Shown: positions 8,518 through 17,081, counted from the first letter of the stretch. The stretch is DNA of 64,000 bases from Zhongshania marina (GCF_002915595.1 NZ_PQGG01000036.1:17039-81038), one strand, 5' to 3'. Notes: generated by a model from the sequence alone, not told the origin. A program made the numbers and translations.

Positions 8518-10851
8518 TTAAAACTCCCAATTCACTCGTGCACCTACCACCTTGGGCGAGTTCAAGCTTTGGTTGCGTCCAAAGTCATCAACAAACACGA
8601 CCTCGTTGTATTCAGTATCAGTGATATTTTCACCAAATACGGTTAATCGAACGCCCCAAGGATCATAGATATAACTCACCCTAGCGTTATACAAGGTATA
8701 CGACTCACGCGCATACAGATCTGAATTCTGCGGCAAGAAGTAAAAACCGTCGTTGTAATACAGATCTGCACCGAACTCTAAAGCGCCGTCACCAAGAGGT
8801 ATCGACTGGTTTAAGCCAAAGGTATATGTCAGCTCTGGCGTACGAACAATGCGGTTACCTTTAAAGTCTCTGGCTGGCAATGGAAAGGTACCGCCGTTAC
8901 CAAAGGCCAAACCTGTGTCTTCATCATAACCGCGACCTTCTTTGTACTCGGTATACTCAGAATCAAGGAAACTAGCCGCGCCAAACAGCACCAAGCCAGG
9001 ATTCAAGTTGGGCATTGGTGAGAGCAGGAAGTCAAACTCGGCACCTCTGATTTCTGAGTTACCCGCATTGGCGTAGTTAACAACACCACCCGAAGCTAAC
9101 GCCACAAACCCTGTCAGCAAGTTTTCTTGCTCAATATAAAACAACGCCGCATTTAAGGTTAGATTTTGATCAAAGAGCTGCGACTTAAAGCCAAGCTCAT
9201 AGGAGTCAACTCGCTCCTCCTCAACCTCTTCTGGACTGTCTAACAAGTTAACTGTGTTGTAAGTAGGGCTTTTAAATGCTCTCGCCCACGACGCGTAAAT
9301 TTGCGTGTCATCATCGAAGGGCCGCCACTGCAAGGCAATCTTTGGCGACATTTGCTCGGCGCGAAGCTCGGGAACCTTGTCTTCACGAATCGTCAGCGTG
9401 GAGCCATCCTGCCCTGCCACCTCCGCTTTGGCATTTAGCAGATTACGCTTCTCTTCCTGATAGCGCGCACCCAAGGTTAAATCCCAGTTGTCTCCTAGCT
9501 TTAATGTACCTTGCATATAGGCGGAGTAGGCTTCGCTGTCCAAAACACCATAAGCCAGCACCCGAACACCGTCACCCAAATTCTGCAGACCTAATAAGCT
9601 ACTCACGTCATTTAGCAAGCCAGACAACTCGCCGCCAAGTGGAATTGGTAAACTTGTTAATGCACTAGGCAATACATCAAAGGCGATGGGATCAAAGCCG
9701 CCGCTAGACTCTATGTAATAAAGTCCTGCCACCCACTCAAAATACTCGGAGAAAGGTGTTTCAGCGTTCGACAAAAACTGCAATTCCGCGGTTTTTTGCA
9801 AAGCCAGCTGAACAATCGACTCAATATTAATGATAGGTAAGGCGCTCTTATCAAAGTCCGCCCGCACAAATGGAGCCGACAGCTCTTGATCGGAACCGAT
9901 AAACTTAACGTCGACGCCGGAGAGACGCCAATCTATGGTCACAGAATACAATTCTGATTCCGTTTCGGCCCCAGCCATCGAGTCAAAACTGACATGGCGA
10001 TCTGCCTTGGGATCTTTAGGCAAAGCCGCACCCAATACTGGCGCAGGGCGGGTCAACTCAAAGGCCAAGCCCCCATTATTGGCCGCCTCTTGCTTAGAGC
10101 CCGCTAAAATAATCGCCAGGTCATCGGTAATGTCCCAGCGCAACTTTAATCGCCCGCCTCGGGCATATACATCAATCACCTCGCCGACATCATTGGTGTA
10201 GTAATTGTCGCGCTCATTGGTAAAAGCAGTGAACGTCGCAGCTAATTTATTTTCGACTAAAGGCACATTCACATAAATTTGGGCGTTACGCTCGCCATAG
10301 TCGGCAAACTCTAATTTTAAATCGCCTAAAAACTCCTCACCGGGCTCCGGCGTCACAATATTGATCGCACCGCCAGTTGCGTTACGACCAAACAACGTGC
10401 CCTGCGGCCCCTTTAGAACCTCTACTCGCTCCACGCGACCCAGGGTGTCGCTACTGCCCTGCGCACCAAGTAGTGCAACACCATCAAGATAAAACGGTAC
10501 GCTGGGGTCTGCGCCGGGTAAAAATGCATCAGTACCAACACCGCGCAAATACGCGACGTTAAAGCCCGCCGCACTGGTAACAGTAAAACCAGGCGTAATG
10601 GTCTCTAAGTCTTGAGCGCTCTCGATTCCGAAAGCATCGAGTTTTTCATTACTAAAGGCGGTGATAGCAATGGGGACGTCTTGCACATTTTCTTCACGCT
10701 TCTGGGCGGTGACCACCACCTCCTCGAGCAATCTATTTGTTCTTTTGCCCGACGCGGCCTCTTCCGGCACCTGAGCAGAAGCCGCAATTGAAGCCGACAA
10801 CCCAGCAGCAATAATCGCCAAACTTAAGCTCGTTCTTTTTCTTATAGTCAT
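8518..10851 (-). CDS. TonB-dependent outer-membrane receptor, paralogue 1
   Basis: A 777-residue receptor with a signal peptide (ending SIAASA-Q), EEVVVTAQKREEN, the plug motifs RGVGTDAF and VLKGPQGTLFGRNATGG, and a barrel ending VVGARVNWEF. It matches the receptor at 5584-7899 almost residue for residue across the first 150 mature residues and again in the C-terminal quarter, with more divergence in the extracellular-loop regions (for instance around residues 390-430). That is what one expects if the copies keep the same machinery but differ in ligand binding. It heads the cassette receptor-small protein-receptor-small protein. Two palindromes and one regulon palindrome lie in the 500 bp upstream. 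Confidence 0.93.
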   Translation of the reverse strand: MTIRKRTSLSLAIIAAGLSASIAASAQVPEEAASGKRTNRLLEEVVVTAQKREENVQDVPIAITAFSNEKLDAFGIESAQDLETITPGFTVTSAAGFNVAYLRGVGTDAFLPGADPSVPFYLDGVALLGAQGSSDTLGRVERVEVLKGPQGTLFGRNATGGAINIVTPEPGEEFLGDLKLEFADYGERNAQIYVNVPLVENKLAATFTAFTNERDNYYTNDVGEVIDVYARGGRLKLRWDITDDLAIILAGSKQEAANNGGLAFELTRPAPVLGAALPKDPKADRHVSFDSMAGAETESELYSVTIDWRLSGVDVKFIGSDQELSAPFVRADFDKSALPIINIESIVQLALQKTAELQFLSNAETPFSEYFEWVAGLYYIESSGGFDPIAFDVLPSALTSLPIPLGGELSGLLNDVSSLLGLQNLGDGVRVLAYGVLDSEAYSAYMQGTLKLGDNWDLTLGARYQEEKRNLLNAKAEVAGQDGSTLTIREDKVPELRAEQMSPKIALQWRPFDDDTQIYASWARAFKSPTYNTVNLLDSPEEVEEERVDSYELGFKSQLFDQNLTLNAALFYIEQENLLTGFVALASGGVVNYANAGNSEIRGAEFDFLLSPMPNLNPGLVLFGAASFLDSEYTEYKEGRGYDEDTGLAFGNGGTFPLPARDFKGNRIVRTPELTYTFGLNQSIPLGDGALEFGADLYYNDGFYFLPQNSDLYARESYTLYNARVSYIYDPWGVRLTVFGENITDTEYNEVVFVDDFGRNQSLNSPKVVGARVNWEF

Positions 10852-11355
10852 ACTTACCCACCCTAAATACTAATCTTTTTGTTATTTTATACTTGGCTGC
10901 TAGCCTTAACTGACTTACACACACCGCTCGATCGCCCGTGCGAATAAATCACACACAAATAAGCAAGCACTTATTTAACGCTCATTAGAGGTATATTAAT
11001 GAGTATAGAGAAGCCCTCAATTGTCTGATCGTCGGTTCCGACGATTTTTTTATGAAACCAAGCCGCCATCCTAGATCCTGCTCCCACGGCGTGACGTAAT
11101 TCACGTTACTCCGGCAGGCGCATTACTGTTATTTAACTAACGACCCTAGAAAAACGAATTGACAGCCCTAGCTCTAGCTGGATAAACTGCGAATCATTAC
11201 TATAACGAACGCTATATAAGATTCAGCATACTCTAGCCAGAGGCCGTGCAATAACGGAAAAGCAGCCCCTGTCTCCGTTGAATGGCTCGTCTTAAACACA
11301 GCGCTGAATTATCAACAGCGAAAACAGCTGAATTGCGAAGAGGAAGTAACTAGAC
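10852..11355. promoter_or_regulatory. Divergent control region between receptor 1 and the flavoprotein operon
   Basis: A 504-base non-coding region. It holds three inverted repeats: AAATAAG/CTTATTT at 10957-10976 (six-base spacer), CTCATTA/TAATGAG at 10981-11003 (nine-base spacer) and the regulon palindrome at 11028-11045. The remaining 300 bases before the flavoprotein start show no ORF that I trust, so a long 5' leader or a small RNA there is possible but unsupported. Confidence 0.55.
11028..11045. promoter_or_regulatory. Regulon palindrome (flavoprotein operon / receptor 1)
   Basis: ATCGTCGG-TT-CCGACGAT is a perfect 18-bp palindrome with core TCGTCG-GTTC-CGACGA. It is 177 bp from the receptor 1 start and 311 bp from the flavoprotein start and may serve both. 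Confidence 0.75.
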
Positions 11356-12969
11356 ATGCAAGATCAACAGAATTCACCTGCCGATTACAAGGATATCGAC
11401 GTTATTGTCGCTGGAGCGGGCCACAATGGTTTGGTTGCCTCCTGCTATCTTGCGAAGGCCGGCCTAAAAACCTTGGTTGTAGAGGCGCACGAAACCGCCG
11501 GCGGTATGACCGCAACCAACCCAATGGCACCCGAAGCGCCCGACCATATGATTAATGAGGCCTCGATTCACGCCTCACTGTTTCGCCTTTCACCTATCGC
11601 GCAAGAATTAGAGCTGGAAACCAAGTACGGCCTGCGTCAACGCCGTATCGACCCCTGCCACGTTCAGCTAAGCCAGGACGGTGATGAGTCTATCGGAATG
11701 TGGAATGACCCACGCCGCACCGCTGAAGAGATCAAATATTTTTCTAAAAAAGACGCTGCTGCGTGGATGGATCTGTCAAACACCATAGATCGTGCCATGA
11801 AGATTGGTCTGCCGTTGATGAATACCAATGCTCATCGCCCCAGCCCTGCCGCAGTATTGCGCACGATGGGCGGCGCCATTCGACACGCTCGCCACATCCC
11901 CGCAATCGTCAAATTAATGACTAACTCCCACGCTGCCGCGCTGGAAGAAATGTTTGAAAGCGATATGGTTCGCGCCTGTTTGCTAACCGGCCTTCCATTC
12001 ATGGAGTTCCGTTCAGATTTAAGCTCTTTCTGCATGATTTACTTGGCGGCACTGCAAAGTCAGGGCATCACCATGTTTGAAGGTGGTACCGGCGCCTTCC
12101 CAAAAGCATTAATTCGCTGTCTTGAAGACCACGGCGGCTCAGTTCGCACCGGCGCGAAGATAGAAGAAATCATCATCAAAGATGGCCGCGCTGCAGGTGT
12201 AAGAATTGCCGGCGGCGAAGAGATTTTCGCTAAAAAAGGCGTCGTAACGGCCTTCAGCCCCAAAATGGTACTCAACCATCTATTACCAGAAGGTCTTTTG
12301 GATCACAAAACCGCTGTCACCGCCAAGCACATTCCGACTGCCAGCCGCGGCATCGCCGACTTCAAACTAAACATTGCCTTAAAAGGCCGTATCGAGCCCC
12401 GCCGCCATTCAGAGTGGCGTAGAAAGCGCGGCTGGGATGCGGACTTACGCCTACCAACTCTGCAGTGGGCTACCTATGAGCAGGGCATAAAAGCGTACGA
12501 AGACTGTCAGCGCGGCGAAATTCCAGAAATCATTGCTGGCTTAGGACAAGTAACCACCGCGTTTGATCCAAGCATGGCGCCTGAAGGTCACGATACCTAT
12601 TGGTTCTGGTCTGGCCTTGTTCCCTTCAAGCCAAACATTGGCTGGGAAAAAGCACGCGACCAAATCAGCGACATGATAACCAAAGACTCAGCTAAATATT
12701 ACGAAGGCATTGAAGAGCTTGAAATCGCGCGCCGCCCACTTGCGCCGCCAGATATCGAAAAGCGCTTTCATGCCATCGACGGCAGTGTTTACCACGTTGA
12801 CCCCTATGTAACGCGCTTTGGACCTGGCCGTCCTGCATTTTCATTAGGTGGCTATAAAACACCCGTACCAGGCTTGTTCCTAAGCGGATCAGGAACACAC
12901 CCCAGCGCCGGTATTTGCGGTATGCCTGGGCGCAACTCAGCTATGACGGCAATAAAGAACATGAAGTGA
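11356..12969 (+). CDS. Phytoene-desaturase-like FAD-dependent oxidoreductase
   Basis: A 537-residue flavoprotein. The N-terminal Rossmann motif VIVAGAGHNGLVASCYLAKAG (residues about 16-36; GxGxxG plus distal acidic residue VVEAHETAGG) binds the FAD ADP moiety. A C-terminal LFLSGSGTHPSAGICGMPG segment gives the second FAD contact typical of the phytoene dehydrogenase/amine oxidase superfamily and the PYROXD2-like branch. The family desaturates, isomerises or oxidises lipophilic isoprenoid-like compounds. AGGAAG occurs shortly before the ATG. It is the first gene of a plus-strand set with two polytopic membrane proteins, oxidase-like subunits III/IV and a FadL channel. It is more likely catabolic than carotenogenic, since no crtB, crtE or crtY gene is present in the window. 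Confidence 0.88.
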   Translation: MQDQQNSPADYKDIDVIVAGAGHNGLVASCYLAKAGLKTLVVEAHETAGGMTATNPMAPEAPDHMINEASIHASLFRLSPIAQELELETKYGLRQRRIDPCHVQLSQDGDESIGMWNDPRRTAEEIKYFSKKDAAAWMDLSNTIDRAMKIGLPLMNTNAHRPSPAAVLRTMGGAIRHARHIPAIVKLMTNSHAAALEEMFESDMVRACLLTGLPFMEFRSDLSSFCMIYLAALQSQGITMFEGGTGAFPKALIRCLEDHGGSVRTGAKIEEIIIKDGRAAGVRIAGGEEIFAKKGVVTAFSPKMVLNHLLPEGLLDHKTAVTAKHIPTASRGIADFKLNIALKGRIEPRRHSEWRRKRGWDADLRLPTLQWATYEQGIKAYEDCQRGEIPEIIAGLGQVTTAFDPSMAPEGHDTYWFWSGLVPFKPNIGWEKARDQISDMITKDSAKYYEGIEELEIARRPLAPPDIEKRFHAIDGSVYHVDPYVTRFGPGRPAFSLGGYKTPVPGLFLSGSGTHPSAGICGMPGRNSAMTAIKNMK

Positions 12970-13012
12970 AAACTTCATTTACCCAAAATAAGCACACGAG
13001 AGGATTAAGACT

Positions 13013-13846
13013 ATGTCTTTAATGGATAAGCTAATGCAGCCAATGATCGGGGGGACATTACCTGTACCCGCCGATTACGCAGCGAATGAACTAGTGGGTA
13101 ACCTATTTACGGTTTGGGCAGGGGGGTTCGGCATTGCAGTTATCCCTTGGGCGCTGTATTGCTTCTTTAAGAAAGGGAACGACATTCCTTTACTTATGAT
13201 TTTCGGCGGCCTAATTTGCTCATTGATTGAGCCAATGCTCGATCACCTAGGCCACCTGTGGTACCCAACCAACCTGCCTGGTCCTGCATTTATAGGTTAC
13301 GACTTAAATATTCCTTATTTAATTCCACCTTGCTATGTCTTCTTTATCTCTATGACCGGCTACTGGGCTTATACCCGCATGAAAGCCGGCCTAACAGTGA
13401 AGGGCGTATTCATTACCTGGTTCTTGATTGCAATGACTGACGTCATCATGGAAATGCCTGGTACTGCAACACAAGCCTACATTTACTATGGCGATGCCTC
13501 GTTTAAAGTATTCGGCTTCCCACTAGCTTGGGGCTGGTTGAACGGTACATCTATGTTGCTAGTTGGCTTCCTGCTGTACTTGATTGAACCTTATCTGCGC
13601 GGCTGGAACCGTCTATTTATTATTCCGGTTTCCGTTGTTGCAATGGGCGCCTCTTACGGCATGACCGCGTGGCCATACTTCATGTCACTTAACCATGACA
13701 TGCCTTGGATCGCGACTCGTCTTCTCACCCTGCTGTCTTTGGTTCTTTGCCTAATGGTTGTGCGCTTTACTGCCGCCATTGTCGCCAGCGGCCACGAAGC
13801 GAAAAACCCAATCGAGAAACTGAACGGCAACCCCGTTCCAGCGTAA
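13013..13846 (+). CDS. Polytopic membrane protein A of unknown function
   Basis: A 277-residue protein with about seven hydrophobic helices and few charges in them. Recognisable conserved features are SLIEPMLDHLGHLWYP in the second helix-loop, a VIMEMPGT element, YIYYGDASFKVFGFPLAWGW and a late WPYFMSLNH. The protein at 16283-17071 repeats the same pattern (LYLEPVVDLLGNAVHP, VEQIPL, YYGYQPFKIGFMPSWWF), so the two are paralogues. The EP-x2-D element recalls proteins annotated as AveC-like spirocyclases, but I cannot verify that. It begins 43 bp after the flavoprotein gene with an AGAGGA-type ribosome-binding site and is followed by two hairpins. An integral membrane enzyme or carrier for a lipophilic compound is possible. 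Confidence 0.75.
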   Translation: MSLMDKLMQPMIGGTLPVPADYAANELVGNLFTVWAGGFGIAVIPWALYCFFKKGNDIPLLMIFGGLICSLIEPMLDHLGHLWYPTNLPGPAFIGYDLNIPYLIPPCYVFFISMTGYWAYTRMKAGLTVKGVFITWFLIAMTDVIMEMPGTATQAYIYYGDASFKVFGFPLAWGWLNGTSMLLVGFLLYLIEPYLRGWNRLFIIPVSVVAMGASYGMTAWPYFMSLNHDMPWIATRLLTLLSLVLCLMVVRFTAAIVASGHEAKNPIEKLNGNPVPA

Positions 13847-13851
13847 TACCC

Positions 13852-13887
13852 TTCAGGCTAGGCTCTCCTCTTTTGTACTAGCCTGAA
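13852..13887 (+). terminator. First of two tandem hairpins
   Basis: TTCAGGCTAG (13852-13861) pairs with CTAGCCTGAA (13878-13887) over a 16-base loop, directly after the membrane protein A gene. No T-run follows immediately. With the next hairpin it may act as a stabilising or attenuating structure. Confidence 0.5.
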
Positions 13888-13893
13888 ATTCTA

Positions 13894-13932
13894 ACCCGTC
13901 AAATACTCACGCGGTATTTGACGGGTCTTTTT
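13894..13932 (+). terminator. Rho-independent terminator after membrane protein A
   Basis: ACCCGTCAAATAC (13894-13906) and GTATTTGACGGGT (13914-13926) form a 13-bp perfect stem with a seven-base loop, followed by CTTTTT. It should end or attenuate the flavoprotein/membrane protein A transcript before the oxidase-like pair. Confidence 0.85.
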
Positions 13933-13975
13933 AAAGATCCACCCACTTTTGCTCTATTTAAATTAGATAACGATA

Positions 13976-14596
13976 ATGTCGACTTACGAAGATAATATGT
14001 CAGCCGTGAAAGAAACTAAGGCAACAGACAAGACTCAAGAAAAGCATATGCCAGGCGACGAAATGATCTGGTTGTTTTTGCTGGGCGATATGGCGTGCTT
14101 CTCACTTTTCTTTTGCATGTTTGCCTACTACCGCCTAGACGAAATCGAACTATTTCGTCAGTCTCAGGCGCAACTAGACGTTAATATTGGCTCGATCAAT
14201 ACCTTATTCCTACTGTGTAGCTCTTGGCTGGTGGTAATGGCCCTTAAAGCTGCACGTAAAGGCTTGGCGAAATACGCCTCCTTTTCTATGGCAGGTGCCG
14301 CCCTATTTGGCACTGGCTTTGTTATTCTGAAAACCCTCGAATATCAGCACAAAGCGGCATTAGACATAGACTATCTCAGCAATAATTTCTATGTCTTCTA
14401 CTACATACTTACCGGCATGCACTATTTCCATGTGGTTATTGGTGTACCGCTGCTCATTTATTACGCCGTGTCGCTTTACCGTAGTAAACATATAAGCCAA
14501 ACCGACGTAGACAATTTGGAAAGCGGCGCACTGTATTGGCACATGGTAGATTTACTCTGGATTATTATTTTTCCTCTCGTTTATTTGATTCCTTAA
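13976..14596 (+). CDS. Heme-copper oxidase subunit III family protein (NorE-like)
   Basis: A 206-residue protein with five transmembrane helices. After a charged 25-residue N-terminus comes GDEMIWLFLLGDMACFSLFF, and further on FYVFYYILTGMHYFHVVIGV and GALYWHMVDLLWIIIFPLVYLIP. The GMHxxHVxxG and YWHxVDxxWxxxFPxxYL motifs are hallmarks of cytochrome c oxidase subunit III and NorE. In the family this subunit supports stability or proton uptake of a heme-copper oxidase or nitric oxide reductase. No subunit I, II, NorB or NorC is encoded in the window, so this copy is an orphan serving either a distant oxidase or a different membrane complex with its neighbours. It is followed three bases later by the subunit IV-like gene. 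Confidence 0.88.
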   Translation: MSTYEDNMSAVKETKATDKTQEKHMPGDEMIWLFLLGDMACFSLFFCMFAYYRLDEIELFRQSQAQLDVNIGSINTLFLLCSSWLVVMALKAARKGLAKYASFSMAGAALFGTGFVILKTLEYQHKAALDIDYLSNNFYVFYYILTGMHYFHVVIGVPLLIYYAVSLYRSKHISQTDVDNLESGALYWHMVDLLWIIIFPLVYLIP

Positions 14597-14599
14597 ATT

Positions 14600-14884
14600 A
14601 TGCGTAACTTAATTTTTTCAAAAGAAACTGTTATCTGGATCGTACTGATGTTGATCAGTATTTTCTCTTGGGTGGTAGGTATCAACCACGGCATGCTTTT
14701 TGAAAAAGCCTTTTTAGAGTCTGCCGCAATTTTGATACTCGCCTTCTTCAAAGTCCGCTTAGTCATCATGCATTTCATGGAAGTCGGACACGCACCCACT
14801 ACGTTGCGCCTATCCTGTGAAGCTTGGGTCTTTGTAAGCTGTATTGGGCTAATCATTATGACTGGGGGACAAGTTCAGGTTTGA
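14600..14884 (+). CDS. Heme-copper oxidase subunit IV family protein (NorF/CtaF-like)
   Basis: A 94-residue membrane protein with three hydrophobic helices, including ILAFFKVRLVIMHFMEVGHAP, the conserved K-x-R-L-x3-FMEV/H region of prokaryotic cytochrome c oxidase subunit IV and NorF. It starts three bases after the stop of the subunit III-like gene, so the two are surely co-translated and form a NorE/NorF-type pair. As with its partner, no catalytic oxidase subunits are near. Position inside a hydrophobic-substrate operon suggests a membrane electron-transfer or assembly role for neighbouring redox enzymes, as inference only. Confidence 0.82.
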   Translation: MRNLIFSKETVIWIVLMLISIFSWVVGINHGMLFEKAFLESAAILILAFFKVRLVIMHFMEVGHAPTTLRLSCEAWVFVSCIGLIIMTGGQVQV

Positions 14885-14942
14885 TTATGTTCATATTTTA
14901 ATAAGCAAAATACTACTCGAACTCAATAATACTAAAAATAAA

Positions 14943-14961
14943 GCCTGCGAATTTCGCAGGC
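14943..14961. promoter_or_regulatory. Palindrome upstream of the FadL gene
   Basis: GCCTGCGAA-T-TTCGCAGGC is a perfect 19-base inverted repeat, 26 bp before the FadL-like start codon. It is a hairpin in the leader or an intercistronic terminator without a T-run. Confidence 0.5.
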
Positions 14962-14987
14962 AACAATCGCCACCTAGGATCGCCGAT

Positions 14988-16265
14988 ATGAAAACCCCTT
15001 ATGGCAGAAATTTATTTCTGCTACTGGCAGCGCTTTGTTTATCTCCAATGTCCTTCGCTGCCAATGGCCTATACTTAACCGCCTACGGCGCGGAACAAAC
15101 CGGACTAGGAGGCGCAGACATTGCCAACTCAGACGACACCGGATCACTTATCGCAAATCCAGCTGGCTTGGCAAATATTGAACTATCCCACTCTGACTAT
15201 AGCGCAACAGGATTTTCAATAGCGCGAATAGCACACCGCGACGAATACAATCATGACGTTCGGGTAAGCAATGAACTTGGTGGGGTGGTCGGTGCCGGCT
15301 ACGCGCAGCGATTAGCAGACAAAAATATTGTCATTGGCGCCGGCGTCAATGTTGCCGGTGGACTTGGCTATGTTTACGACAATATAAATACTGCCTTCGG
15401 AACCAAGGACGACCTCAATGCAATGTTCTCTTTATTCCGCTTTTCTGGCGGTGCGGCATGGAATATTAGCGAGGACTTAAGACTGGGATTTGTCGTCGCC
15501 GCAACCTATGCCACTGCCGAACAAACACTGTTTGAAGACACATCCGTAGCGGACGCAAACCAAACTTTCTTTGGTGTAAAAATCAGAGATTTAAACGGCT
15601 GGGGAAGCGATATAAAAATCGGCATGCAATATGATGTTAGTCCCGAGCTCACCGTGGGCTTGAACTACACCAGCCAGTCGAAAATTGATCTAGATGGCGG
15701 CAAGATGACCGTCAACTACAACGCCATTGGCAATGGCCGAGTAAAGTACAGCAATGTATCAATGCGCGGATTAGAAACACCGCAGGAGTTTGGGATTGGT
15801 GCCCATTGGAAGCTAAAACCAGACTTTGCGATCGCCCTAGAAGCAAATTGGTTTGACTGGGCGGGCGCAACGCGCCGATTAGAAATCAAAGCCAGCAAGC
15901 CCAACGGTCCAGCACCGGTAGACTCACTGTCACAAATCAGCTCAGTTAAAATGCACAGCCGTATTGTGTACAGCATCGGAATAGAAAAAACACTTAGCTC
16001 CGGCGACATCTTGCGGGCAGGATACTCTTATCACAGTTTAATTATTAATAAATCCAGCTTATCACCTACCTTTGCGCTGACACCCCAGCACGACTACGCG
16101 CTAGCGTATGGCACCAAACTTAATAAGCACTGGTTGATGGACATAGCATTTGCGTATCAACCTAGAAAGTCAGTGCAATACAACAATCCCGAGCTTCCAT
16201 TTGGCGATTCAGTAGAAACCAACGAATCTTTTTCAGCACATTTCACCCTCAGCAAACTACCCTAA
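14988..16265 (+). CDS. FadL/TodX-family outer-membrane hydrophobic-compound channel (OMPP1)
   Basis: A 425-residue protein with a signal peptide cut after SFA-AN. The mature N-terminus NGLYLTAYGAEQTGLGGADIANSDDTGSLIANPAGLA carries the family signature: a small hatch with the NPAG motif. A 14-stranded barrel follows, ending HFTLSKLP. FadL/TodX channels let fatty acids, alkanes, aromatics or terpenes cross the outer membrane by lateral diffusion without TonB. Its position between the oxidase-like pair and membrane protein B supports uptake of a lipophilic substrate. The final residue is Pro, not the usual aromatic residue, a small deviation. Confidence 0.92.
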   Translation: MKTPYGRNLFLLLAALCLSPMSFAANGLYLTAYGAEQTGLGGADIANSDDTGSLIANPAGLANIELSHSDYSATGFSIARIAHRDEYNHDVRVSNELGGVVGAGYAQRLADKNIVIGAGVNVAGGLGYVYDNINTAFGTKDDLNAMFSLFRFSGGAAWNISEDLRLGFVVAATYATAEQTLFEDTSVADANQTFFGVKIRDLNGWGSDIKIGMQYDVSPELTVGLNYTSQSKIDLDGGKMTVNYNAIGNGRVKYSNVSMRGLETPQEFGIGAHWKLKPDFAIALEANWFDWAGATRRLEIKASKPNGPAPVDSLSQISSVKMHSRIVYSIGIEKTLSSGDILRAGYSYHSLIINKSSLSPTFALTPQHDYALAYGTKLNKHWLMDIAFAYQPRKSVQYNNPELPFGDSVETNESFSAHFTLSKLP

Positions 16266-16282
16266 GCGTGTAGGTACCTATC

Positions 16283-17071
16283 ATGAATGAAATTGACCTA
16301 GTATATACTCAAGCACCCACGGGCTTAATTATGCCCGCCATGCCGCAGTTGATAACAACCTCCGTCTACGGAATCGCCGCCCTCATTTTTGTTATTTTCG
16401 CGATTCGCCTTGCAATAAAACAAAAAAGTGCCATTCCAATCTACCTTCTTATCGGCTCTATGCTGACCTTATATTTAGAACCCGTGGTCGATTTACTCGG
16501 TAATGCAGTACACCCACAAATCGGCCAATTTAATGTCATTACCACCAACGGCCATCCGGTACCCCTTGCGGTATTAATTGGCTATATATGGTATTTCGCC
16601 GCATTGCCGCTGCTGTGCTACCAGAAGATATTAGATCAAAGTCTGAATCAACACTTTGTGTGGAAGAGTTTTGCTGGCGTCATAATAAGTGCCGCACTTG
16701 TAGAGCAAATTCCGCTATATTTTGGTGTGTGGGTTTATTACGGCTACCAACCATTTAAAATTGGCTTTATGCCCTCATGGTGGTTTTTTGCAAACACCGC
16801 CGCCGTTATTCTGCCCTTCCTTAGCATCTACGCCCTAATGCCCAAATTGCGCGGAGCACAGCAAATTATTATCTGTTTTATTATGCCCTGCGCTGCCTTT
16901 ATGGGCCACGCCGGCGCGGGCTGGCCTATGTATAATGCACTGGGCACAGACACCGAAACCACATCTTCCACACTCATTCAGTTTGCGAGTATTGCCAGCT
17001 CGCTGTTTGCTATTTTAATAGTGTGGACGTATATGCAAATGATTAATCTACCTAAATCTTCAAAAAATTAG
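16283..17071 (+). CDS. Polytopic membrane protein B, paralogue of membrane protein A
   Basis: A 262-residue protein with about seven transmembrane helices. The diagnostic stretches LYLEPVVDLLGNAVHP, LVEQIPLYFG, YYGYQPFKIGFMPSWWF and HAGAGWPMYN align in the same order and spacing as their counterparts in the protein at 13013-13846 (EPMLDHLGHLWYP, IMEMPGT, YYGDASFKVFGFP, MTAWPYFM). It starts 17 bp after the FadL-like gene, so it is co-transcribed. The conserved acidic residues inside or next to helices suggest a functional centre, not a passive anchor. No family is firmly recognised and no function is assigned. Confidence 0.75.
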   Translation: MNEIDLVYTQAPTGLIMPAMPQLITTSVYGIAALIFVIFAIRLAIKQKSAIPIYLLIGSMLTLYLEPVVDLLGNAVHPQIGQFNVITTNGHPVPLAVLIGYIWYFAALPLLCYQKILDQSLNQHFVWKSFAGVIISAALVEQIPLYFGVWVYYGYQPFKIGFMPSWWFFANTAAVILPFLSIYALMPKLRGAQQIIICFIMPCAAFMGHAGAGWPMYNALGTDTETTSSTLIQFASIASSLFAILIVWTYMQMINLPKSSKN

Positions 17072-17081
17072 CGGGCATAAA

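Noticed and set aside
11356..12969. Carotenoid biosynthesis gene (crtI) call for the flavoprotein.
   Set aside because: No other crt gene is near and the company is uptake and oxidation genes; the fold is shared by catabolic and PYROXD2-like enzymes.
13976..14884. A denitrification (nor) or terminal-oxidase operon.
   Set aside because: Only subunit III and IV homologues are present; no norB, norC, coxA or coxB is in the window.
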